The notes under the pieces: model-generated
The model's input: the letters and a program-made list of their open reading frames with translations, nothing else
Database searches by the model: none
What the model was told of the DNA's origin: nothing
Source: Canna indica
Taxonomy: Eukaryota > Streptophyta > Magnoliopsida > Zingiberales > Cannaceae
Direction: 5' to 3'
Length of the DNA stretch: 64,000 bases
NCBI GenBank assembly: GCA_034359265.1
Contig: CP136891.1
Location: 89,948,001-90,012,000, forward strand
Made by a program: the position numbers and the translations under genes
Shown here: piece after piece, positions 54,717 to 64,000 of the stretch
Position numbering within the stretch: the first letter of the stretch is position 1
How the letters are laid out: the number at the start of each line of letters is the position of its first letter

Positions 54717-55672
54717 ACGGGGTTTGAATCGAGGCTTCAAAATTTCACCTTCCAACCACGTGATGGCGCTGATCAGTGCACAAAACTATCAGCCAGCCTT
54801 CTTCCGCACCAACGGGTCGTTTGCAACGTCTCAACGAAACGAGCACACACACATAGACCGCAAGATCACAGCAACACACTAGATGATGATGGAGCAATTA
54901 CAAGGCATCACAAAGGGAAATCACTTGCTTCATTATACAAAATGGTACAAGATACAAAACCCGGATTACACTTTGCACACACACTCACACAGTGGTCTCT
55001 CAACAGAAGTGTAATACACCAAGTACAGACTCCAGATCTCTCAAAATATCTAGCAACCTGCTTCAGTGGTCGACCATCCTCTTTTATAGAGCTACTGGTC
55101 GCCCATGCCTTTAATCTTGGCCACACAGCTAAGGCCAAGTATCATCTCAACCAACCAGTCCAAGGGGTGGCAGTTTGGCTCACCCCAAACTGCCGAACTT
55201 CCACCAACTGCTGACCCAAGTCGAGTATGGATGAGCTTGGACCATCTAGTCGAGTCCAAGTCTCCCAAGGGACTAAGTGCACCGCTCAGTCCATGGCCAT
55301 GAGGCCAGTGCGTGAGGCAGGATGCGGCAGTGCACGTTGTAGCCCAAATGGTGCCTACACGGATGTCGTCTGCCCGCTCACATGATTTTGCATTGGTATT
55401 CTGCTCAGCATCCGCCTCTCTCAAATGTTCGTCCTGGCTCGCGGACTCATCACAGTAGGATGTGCCACTCCGCATCAACCATTTGCTCCATGCGCCAAGC
55501 GTGTGCCTCCGCGCACATAGGCAGTCCGCAATGTTTGCCCCGCCAGGGCCAAGGCATGGCGAGAGTCCACTCTGCCACGCTCCAGCCCAGGTGGGCAAAT
55601 GCAAATATCAAGTCCCGCGCCATTGCGCACACGGGACAGATTGCTCTACAAGGCCATTGCTTCATGTCTCCA
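54717..55672. other. Non-pentameric 950 bp insert inside the array, possible LTR fragment (minus)
   Basis: The pentamer pattern stops at cctctcag and resumes at ccagccaagcc. The insert has ordinary complexity and moderate GC. On the minus strand there is a TATA-like tctataaaag at 55081-55090 preceded by GC-rich sequence, the layout of a plant LTR promoter, but no gag or pol. Several overlapping open frames (up to 170 codons) occur on both strands, none recognisable. The two flanks come from different phases of the array, so the event was not a clean insertion. Confidence 0.5.
55081..55090 (-). promoter_or_regulatory. TATA-like box in the array insert
   Basis: tctataaaag on the minus strand is the only good TATA-like element in the 950 bp insert. 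It supports reading the insert as a promoter or LTR fragment on the minus strand. Confidence 0.4.
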
Positions 55673-57609
55673 GCCAAGCCAACCTCACATCAAGCTTGGC
55701 TAGGCTTTGCTTGGCTTGGCTAGGCTCGACTTGGCTAGGCTCGGCTTGGCTGGGCTTAGCTAGGCTCAACTTGGCTCGACTCGGCTAGGCTCAGGTTGGC
55801 TCGTCTCGGCTAGGATAGGTAGTTGGTTCGGTTAGGCGTGAACAGCTTGCCATAGCTTAACAAATATATAGGCTAAATCGAGCCTAGCCAAGCTGAGCCT
55901 AGCGTTGCCCCGCCGAGCCAAGCCGAGCCTAGCCTAGCCAAGGCAAGGCAATCCAAGGAAAACCAAGCAAGCCGAGACAAGCCGAGATAAGCCGAAACTA
56001 GCCAAGCCAAGCCGAGCCTAACCAATTAAGCCCACCCATGCCGAGCCTAGCCAGGACTAGCCAGGCCAAGCCAAGCCGAGCTGAGCCAAGAGAAACCGAG
56101 CCAAGCCAAGCCAAGTCGAGCGAAGCCCAGCCAAGCCGAGTCGAGCCAAGCCAAGCCAAGCCGAGATGAGCCAAGCCGAGCCCTGCCAAGCCAAGCTCAC
56201 ATCAAGCTTGGCAAAGCTTGGCTATCCAAGCCGAGACTAGCCTAGCCAAGCCAAGCCATGCTTGCAAAAAATTTGACAGAACTGAAAACGGAGTTCAATT
56301 GAGTTTGAAAAAAATTATCCGCATGATGTGAGGTTGTCTAGGCTAGGTTTGGCTTGGCTGGGCTTGGCTTGGCTTGGCTGGGCTTGGCTTGGCTGGGCTT
56401 GGCTTGGCACGGCTTGGCTTGGCTCAGCTTGTCTCGGCTTATAACTGCTCGGTTTGGCTCAGCTTTGCTTGGCTTGGCTTGGCTTGGCTTGGCTTGGCTA
56501 GGCTCGGCTTGGCTAGGCTCAGCTTGGCTGGGCTTAGCAAGGCTCAACTTGGCTGGGCTTAGCAAGGCTCAACTTGGCTTGGCTAAACTGAGCTTGGCTC
56601 GGTTTGGCACACTTAGCTCTGCTCGAACCGGCTCGGACTCGATTAGGCTCAACTTCGCTCGGCTCGGCTCGGCTTAGCATATTTATTTGTTAAGCTACGC
56701 CAAGTCGTTCACGCCTAACTGAGCCAACTGCCTATCCCAGCTGAGACGAGCCAAGCTGAATTGACTTGAGCCAAGCTCGGTTCAGCCAAGCCAAGTCGAG
56801 CCGAGCCGAGCCAAGCCAAGCCATGCCAAGAAAAGCCAAGCCAAGCCAAGCCAAGCTGAGCCAAGCCGACCCGTGCCAAGCCAAGATCACATCAAGCTTG
56901 GCTAGGCTTGGCTATCCAAGCCGAGACTAACCTAGCCAAGCCAAGCCATACTTGCAAAAAATATGACATAACTGAAAACAGAGTTTAATTGAGTTCGAAA
57001 AAATTTCTACGCATGATGTGAGGTTGGCTAGGATAGGTTTGGCTTGGTTGGGCTTGGCTTGACACGGCTCAGCTTGGCTCAGCTTGGCTTGGCTTGGCTT
57101 AGCTAGGCTCGGCTTGGCTGGGCTTAGCAAGGCTCAACTTGGCTCGACTCGGCTCGGCTCGGCTCTGCTAGGCTAGGCTTAGGTCAGCTCAGATTGGCTC
57201 ATCTCAGCTAGGATAGGTAGTTGGTTCGGTTAGGCGCGAACGGCTCGACATGGCTAGGCTCGACTAGACTCGGCTCAACTTAGCTTGGCTGAACTGAGCT
57301 TGGCTCGATTTGGCACACTTAGCTCAGCTCGAACCCGACTCGAACTCAGTTAAGCTCAACTTCGCTCGTCTCGGCTTGGCTTAGCCTATCTATTTGTTAA
57401 GCTACGCCGAGTCGTTCATGCCTAACTAAGCCAACTGCCTATCGTAGCAGAGACGAGCCAAGCTAAAGTGACCTGAGCCTAGCCTAGCAGAGCCGAGCCG
57501 AGTCGAGCCTAGTTTAGCCCAGCAAAGCCAAGCCTAGCCAAGCTTGATGTGAGGTTAGCTTGGCATGGATTGCCTTGGCTTGGCTTTACTGGGCTTGGAT
57601 AGGCTAGGC

Positions 57610-57810
57610 TTGCCCAGCAAAGAATCTGACAGAACTGAAAATGGAGTTCAAATGAGTTTGAAAAAAATTCTATGCAAGCCAAGCCGTGTCCAGCCAAGTC
57701 AATCCAAGCCCAGCCAAGCCAAACCTATCCTAGCCAACCTCACATCATGCGTAGAATTTTTTTCGAACTCAATTGAACTCTATTTTCAGTTCTGTCGAAT
57801 TTTTTGCAAG
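57610..57810. repeat. Representative facing S boxes
   Basis: The S box (acatcatgcgtagaattttt, then cgaactc, then gttttcagttctgtcagatt) appears in minus orientation at about 57610-57680 and in plus orientation at about 57740-57810. I counted some 40-45 S boxes from 28 to 64 kb. Each is a relic of the AT-rich satellite landmark region gacagaactgaaaacg...cgaaaaaattct. Confidence 0.8.
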
Positions 57811-60800
57811 CATGGCTTGGCTTGGCTAGGCTAGTCTCGGCTTGGATAGCCAAGCCTAGCCAAGCTTGATGTGAGCTTGGCTTGGCACGGCTCGGCTTGG
57901 CTCATCTCGGCTTGGCTTGGCTGGGCTTGGCTCGGCTTGGCTCAGCTTGGCTCAGCTTGGCTTGGCTCAGAGTCGAGTCAAGTTGAGCATAGCTAAGCCA
58001 GCCAAACCGAGACTAGCCAAGCCCAGCCAAGCTAAGCCAAGCCAAGCCAAGCCAAACATAGCCAGGCCAACGTCACATCATGCGTAGAATTTTTTTCGAA
58101 CTCATTTGAACTCCGTTTTCAATTCTATCAGATTCTTTGCAAGCATGGCTTTACTTGGCTAGGTTTGTCTTGGCTTGGATTGGCTTAGCTAGGGACAACT
58201 TGGCTAGGCTCGACTAGGCTCAGCTCGGCTCGGCTCGGATTTGTTGAACTGCGCTTGGCTTGGTTTGGCTCACTCAACTTCACTTGGCCCGGCTCGTCTC
58301 GGCTTGGCTTAGCTTGGCTTGGCTTGAGTTGGCTTGGCTTTGCTAGGCTCAGCTTGGTTGGGCTTAGCTAGGCTCAACTTGGCTCGACTCGGCTCAGCTC
58401 GGCTTTGCTCAGCTATGCTCAGGTCAGCACAGATTGGCTAGTCTCGGCAAGGATAGGCAGTTGGTTCGGTTAGGTACGAATTGCTCGGCTTGGCTAGGCT
58501 CGACTAGGCTTGACAAGAATCGGCTCGGATCAGCTTGGCTGAATCGAGCTTGACTCATTTTGGCACTCTTAGCTCTGCACGAAACGGCTCGGATTTGGTT
58601 AGGCTCAACTTCGCTCGGCTCGGCTCGGCTTGGCTTAGCCTATCTATTTGTTAAGATACGCTGAGTCGTTCATGCCTAATCGAGCCAACTGGCTATCCTA
58701 TCCGAGATGAGCCAAGTTGAAGTGACCTGAGCCTACCCTTGCATAACCGAGCCGAGTCGAGCCTAGTTGAGCCGAGCCAAGCCAAGCCAAGCAAAGCCAT
58801 GCCAAGCCATGCCAAGCCTAGCCAAGCCAAGTTGAGCCGAGCCAAGCCAAGCCAAGTTGAGCCTAGCTAAGCCCAACCAAGCTGAGCCTAGCAAAGCCAA
58901 GCCAACTCAAGCCAAGCCAAGCTAAGCCAAGCTGAGTTGTGCCAAGCCGAGACGAGCCGGGCCAAGTGAAGTTGAGTGAGCCAAACCAAGCCAAGCGCAG
59001 GTCAACAAATCCGAGCCGAGCCGAGCTGAGCCTAGTCGAGCCTAGCCAAGTTGTCCCTAGCTAAGCCAATCCAAGCCAAGACAAACCTAGCCAAGTCAAG
59101 CCATGCTTGCAAAGAATCTGATAGAATTGAAAACGGAGTTCAAATGAGTTCGAAAAAAATTCTACGCATGATGTGACGTTGGCCTGGCTATGTTTGGCTT
59201 GGCTTGGCTTGGCTGGGCTTGGCTAGTCTCGGTTTGGCTGGCTTAGCTATGCTCAACTTGACTCGACTCTGAGCCAAGCCAAGCCGAGCCAAGCTGAGCC
59301 AAGCCGAGCCGAGCCGAGCCAAGCCCAGCCAAGCCAAGCCGAGATGAGCCAAGCCGAGCCGTGCCAAGCTAAGCTCACATCAAGCTTGGCTAGGCTTGGC
59401 TATCCAAGCCGAGACTAGTCTAGCCAAGCCAAGCCATGCTTGCAAAAAATTCGACAGAACTGAAAATAGAGTTCAATTGAGTTCGAAAAAAATTCTACGC
59501 ATGATGTGAGGTTGGCTAGGATAGGTTTGGCTTGGCTGGGCTTGGATTGACTTGGCTGGACACGGCTTGGCTTGCATAGAATTTTTTTTCAAACTCATTT
59601 GAACTCCATTTTCAGTTCTGTCAGATTCTTTGCTGGGCAAGCCTAGCCTATCCAAGCCCAGTAAAGCCAAGCCAAGGCAATCCATGCCAAGCTAACCTCA
59701 CATCAAGCTTGGCTAGGCTTGGCTTTGCTGGGCTAAACTAGGCTCGACTCGGCTCGGCTCTGCTAGGCTAGGCTCAGGTCACTTTAGCTTGGCTCGTCTC
59801 TGCTACGATAAGCAGTTGGCTTGGTTAGGCATGAACGACTCGGCGTAGCTTAACAAATAGATAGGCTAAGCCGAGCCGAGACGAGCGAAGTTGAGCTTAA
59901 CCGAGTTCGAGCCGGGTTCGAGCTGAGCTAAGTGTGCCAAACCGAGCCAAGCTCAGTTCAGCCAAGCTAAGTTGAGCCGAGTCTAGTCGAGCCTAGCCAT
60001 GTCGAGCCGTTCGCGCCTAACCGAACCAACTACCTATCCTAGCTGAGATGAGCCAATCTGAGCTGACCTAAGCCTAGCCTAGCAGAGCCGAGCCGAGTCG
60101 AGTCGAGCCAAGTTGAGCCTTGCTAAGCCCAGCCAAGCCGAGCCTAGCTAAGCCAAGCCAAGCCAAGCTGAGCCAAGCCGAGCCGTGTCAAGCCGAGCCC
60201 AACCAAGCCAAACCTATCCTAGCCAACCTCACATCATGCGTAGAATTTTTTTCGAACTCAATTAAACTCCGTTTTCAGTTATGTCATATTTTTTGCAAGT
60301 ATGGCTTGGCTTGGCTAGGTTAGTCTCGGCTTGGATAGCCAAGCCTAGCCAAGCTTGATGTGAGCTTGGCTTGGCACGGGTCGGCTTGGCTCAGCTTGGC
60401 TTGGCTTGGCTTGGCTGGGCTTGGATTGGCTTGGCTTGGCTTTTCTTGGCATGGCTTGGCTTGGCTTTTCTTGGCATGGCTTGGCTTGGCTCGGCTCGGC
60501 TCGACTTGGCTTGGCTGAACCGAGCTTGGCTCAAGTCAATTCAGTTTGGCTCGTCTCAGCTGGGATAGGCAGTTGGCTCAGTTAGGCGTGAACGACTTGG
60601 CGTAGCTTAACAAATAAATATGCTAAGCCGAGCCGAGCTGAGCGAAGTTGAGCCTAATCGAGTCTGAGCCGGTTCGAGCAGAGCTAAGTGTGCCAAACCG
60701 AGCCAAGCTCAGTTCAGCCAAGCCAACCCCAGCCCAGCCAAGCCAAGTTGAGCCTTGCTAAGCCCAGCCAAGTTGAGCCTTGCTAAGCCCAGCCAAGCTG

Positions 60801-63800
60801 AGCCTAGCCAAGCCGAGCCTAGCCAAGCCATGTCAAGCCAAGTCAAGCCAAGCCAAGCCAAGCAAAGCTGAGCCAAGCCGAGCAGTTATAAGCTGAGACG
60901 AGCTGAGCCAAGCCAAGCCGTGCCAAGCCAAGCCCAGCCAAGCCAAACCTAGCCTAGACAACCTCACATCATGCGGAGAATTTTTTTCAAACACAATTGA
61001 ACTCCGTTTTCAGTTCTGTCAAATTTTTTGCAAGCATGGCTTGGCTTGGCTAGGCTAGTCTCGGCTTGGATAGCCAAGCTTTGCCAAGCTTGATGTGAGC
61101 TTGGCTTGGCAGGGCTCGGCTTGGCTCATCTCGGCTTGGCTTGGCTGGGCTTGGCTTGGCTTGGCTCGACTCGGCTTGGCTGGGCTTCGCTCGACTTGGC
61201 TTGGCTTGGCTCGGTTTCTCTTGGCTCAGCTCGGCTTGGCTTGGCCTGGCTAGTCCTGGCTAGGCTCGGCATGGGTGGGCTTAATTGGTTAGGCTCGGCT
61301 TGGCTTGGCTAGTTTCGGCTTATCTCGGCTTGTCTCGGCTTACTTGGTTTTCCTTGGATTGCCTTGCCTTGGCTGGGCTAGGTTCGGCTTGGCTCGGCTG
61401 GGCAACGCTAGGCTCAGCTTGGCTAGGCTCGATTTAGCCTATATATTTGTTAAGCTATGCCAAGCTGTTCACGCCTAACCGAACCAACTACCTATCCTAG
61501 CCGAGACGAGCCAACCTGAGCTAACCTGAGCCTAGCCAAGTCGAGCCAAGTTTAGGCTAGCTAAGCCTAGCCAAGCCAAGCAAAGCCTAGCCAAGCTTGA
61601 TGTGAGGTTGGCTTAGCGGGGCTTGGATAGGCTAGGCTCGGCTTGGCTCGGCAGGTCTCGGCTTGGCTTATCTCGGCTTGGACTGGCTCTGCTTGGCATG
61701 GCTTGGATTGGCTCGACTTGGCTTGGCTTGGCTTGGGTGGGCTTGGCTCAGCTCGACTTGGATTGGCTCGGCTCGGCTTGGATTGGCTCGGCTCAGCTTG
61801 GCTTGGCTTGGCTAGGATTGGCTCGGCTCGGCTCAGCTCGGCTTGGCTTGGCTTAGCTTGGCTGGGCTTAGTTAGGCTCATTTAGGCTCGACTCGGCTTG
61901 GCTCTGCAAGGCTAGGCTCAGGTCAATTCAGGTTGGCTCATCTCGGCTGGGATAGGCAGTTGGCTCGGTTAGGCGTGAACGACTTGGCGTAGCTAAACAA
62001 ATAGATATGCTAAGCCGAGCCGAGCCGAGCGAAGTTGAGCCTAATTGAGTCCGAGCCGGTTCGAGCAGAGCTAAGTGTGCCAAACTGAGCCAAGCTCAGT
62101 TCAGCCAAGCCGAGCCCAGCCCAGCCAAGCCAAGCCTAGCCTAGCCAAGCCCAGTCTAGCCAAGCCTAACCAAGCCAACCTCACATCATGCATAGAATTT
62201 TTTTCGAACTAATTTGAACTCCGTTTTTAGTTCTATCAGATTCTTTGCTGGGCAAGCCTAGCCTATCCAAGCCCAGCCAAGCCAAGCCAAGCCAACCTCA
62301 CATCAAGCTTGGCTGTGCTTGGCTTGGCTTGGCTGGGCTAAACTAGGCTCGACTCGGCTCGGCTCTGCTAGGCTAGGCTCAAGTCACTTTAGCTTGGGTC
62401 GTCTCTGCTACGATAGGCAGTTGGCTTAGTTAGGCGTGAACGACTTGACGTAGCTTAACAAATAGATAGGCTAAGCCGAGGCGAGACGACCGAAGTTGAG
62501 CTTAATCGAGTTCGAGCCAGTTCGAGCTGAGCTAAGTGTGCCAAATCGAGCCAAGCTCATTTCAGCCAAGCTAAGATGAGCCAAGTCTAGTCGAGCCAAG
62601 CCAAGACGAGCCATTCGTGCCTAACCGAACCAACTGCTTATCCTAGCTGAGACGAGCCAAACTGAGCTAACCTGAGCCTAGCATAGCAGAGCCGAGCCAA
62701 GCCAAGCCGAGTCGAGCATAGCCTAGCCAAGCCAAGCCAAGGCAAGCTGAGCATAGTCAAGGCAAGCCAAGCCAAGCCAAGCCAAGTCAAGTCAAGCCAA
62801 GCCCAGCCAAGCTAAGCCAAGCCGAGCCGTGTCAAGCCCAATCAAGCCAAACCTATCCTAGCCAAGCTCGGCTAGGCTTGGCTTGGCTTAGCTCGGTTTG
62901 GCACACTTAGCTCTGCACGAACCGGCATAGACTCGGTTAGGCTCATCTTAATCGGCTCGGCTCGGCTCGGCTTAGCCTATCTATTTGTTAAGCTACACCG
63001 AGTCGTTAATGCCTAACTGAGCCAACTGCCTATCCTAGCCAAGATGAGCCAAGCTGAAGTGACTTGAGCCTAGCCTTGCAAAGCCGAGCCGAGTCCAGCC
63101 TAGTGTAGCCTAGCAAAGCCCAGCCAAGCCAAGCCGAACCGAGTCCAGCCTAGTGTAGCCTAGCAAAGCCCAGCCAAGCCAAGCCGAGCCGAGCCGAGCC
63201 AAGCGCAGCCCAGCCAAGCCAAGCCAAGCCAAGCCAAGCCAAGCCAAGCTCACATCAAGCTTGGCTAGGCTTGGCTATCCAAGCCTAGACTAGCCTAGCC
63301 AAGCCAAGCCATGGTTGCAAAAAATCTGACACAACTGAAAACGGAGTTCAATTGAGTTCGAAAAAAAATTCTACGCATGATGTGAGGTTGGTTAGGCTAG
63401 GTTTGGCTAGGCTGGGCATGGCTAGGCTGGGCTGGGCTTGACTTGGCTTGGCACGGCTCGACTTCGCTAAGCTCATCTCGGCTTGTCACAGCTAGGCTTG
63501 GCTCAACTTGGCTTGGCTTGGCTTGGCTTGGTTTGACTTGGCTTGGGTTGGCTCCGCTGGGCTTCACAAGGCTCAACTTGGCTCAAATCGGCTCGGCTCG
63601 GCTCTGCTAGGCTAGGCTAAGGTCAGCTCAAATTGGCTCGTCTCAGCTAGGATAGGCAGTTGGTTTGGTTAGGCGCGAATGACTCGGCTTGGCTAGGCTC
63701 GACTAGACTCGGCTCGGCTTAGCTTGGCTGAACTGAGCTTGGCTCGGTTTGGCACACTTAGCTCAGCTCGAACCAGCTCGGACTCGGTTAGGCTCAACTT

Positions 63801-64000
63801 CGCTCGTCTCGGCTCAGCTCGGCTTAGCCTATCTATTTGTTAAGCTACGCCGAGTCATTCACACCTAACCGAGCCAACTACCTATCGTAGCCGATATGAG
63901 CCAAGCTAAAGTGACCTGAGCCTAGCCTAGCAGAGCCGAGCCGAGTCGACACCGAGTCGTTCACACCTAACCTAGCCAACTACCTATCCCAGCCGAGATG

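Larger units (their letters stand above)
28011..64000. repeat. 36 kb GGCTY pentanucleotide array with higher-order structure
   Basis: From about 28.02 kb to the window end, apart from the segments listed separately, the sequence is made of ggctt, ggctc and agctc pentamers, or their complements, in domains of tens to several hundred bp that alternate strand. Recurring non-pentameric boxes (S, T and switch palindromes) define a higher-order repeat of a few hundred bp to about 1.5 kb, present in both orientations and strongly reshuffled. No gene is supported in it. It fits heterochromatic satellite; I do not recognise it as a described plant satellite. Confidence 0.9.

Noticed and set aside
54688..55788. 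Overlapping frames up to 170 codons on both strands in the array insert
   Set aside because: Multiple mutually overlapping frames, no recognisable domain, and one is fused to pentamer sequence.
29174..64000. Dozens of 60-137 codon open frames with LGLAW, KPSQA, ARLGS or EPSRA repeats
   Set aside because: They are forced by the pentamer composition, appear in all frames of both strands, start at arbitrary ATGs and have no domain, so none is listed as a gene.
28011..64000. CRISPR-like or telomeric interpretation of the repeats
   Set aside because: Units are 5 bp with no unique spacers of constant length, and the motif is not the plant telomere heptamer. The context is a plant nuclear genome.

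Overview
This window is nuclear DNA of a flowering plant, species not identifiable by eye. Evidence is degenerate but clearly plant-type LINE, SINE, Ty1/copia, Ty3/gypsy and hAT elements, plus broken exons of two conserved plant genes. I found no intact host gene. Most long open frames are artefacts of a pentanucleotide repeat.

Layout. (1) 1-5.17 kb: an AT-rich tandem satellite (unit about 270-300 bp, in both orientations) holding three islands of a degenerate GGCTY (Y = C/T) pentamer. (2) 5.17-27.27 kb: a 22 kb non-satellite island. In order it holds a 5'-truncated LINE split by a tRNA-derived SINE; a hAT MITE with an 8 bp target duplication; an LTR-like block with a GATCGACC-rich core; a minus-strand, intron-containing STE24/FACE1-type CAAX protease pseudogene with a duplicated first exon; a Ty1/copia element (14646-22639, TSD ctaag) with a scrambled 5' part, split by a 4.5 kb hAT element (17649-22132, TSD agcctttg) that carries in its first intron an inverted deletion derivative of its own family; two broken tandem copies of exon 1 of a GTG/COLD1-type membrane protein; and a minus-strand Ty3/gypsy RT fragment abutting a third copy of the same hAT family. 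(3) 27.27-28.02 kb: the same AT-rich satellite, resuming at nearly the phase where it stopped at 5.17 kb and interrupted by another MITE. (4) 28.02-64.0 kb (continuing past the window): a roughly 36 kb array of GGCTY pentamers in domains of alternating strand.

The large array is the most unusual object here. Besides the pentamers it carries three recurring non-pentameric marks: an S box of about 70 bp that is a recognisable relic of the AT-rich satellite unit, a T box of about 45 bp around a taacaaatagata core, and a palindromic switch point (cttggatagccaag) where GGCTT strands flip to AAGCC strands. These recur every few hundred bases to about 1.5 kb in both orientations, giving a higher-order and strongly fold-back structure. 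The S box suggests the array arose by pentamer expansion inside the AT-rich satellite. The commonest variants (GGCTCGG, GGCTTGG, GGCTCAG) are a CpG-containing parent and its two deamination products, which suggests long-term cytosine methylation.

No genes here work together as a pathway. The window reads as heterochromatin: satellite, nested transposons and decayed gene fragments.
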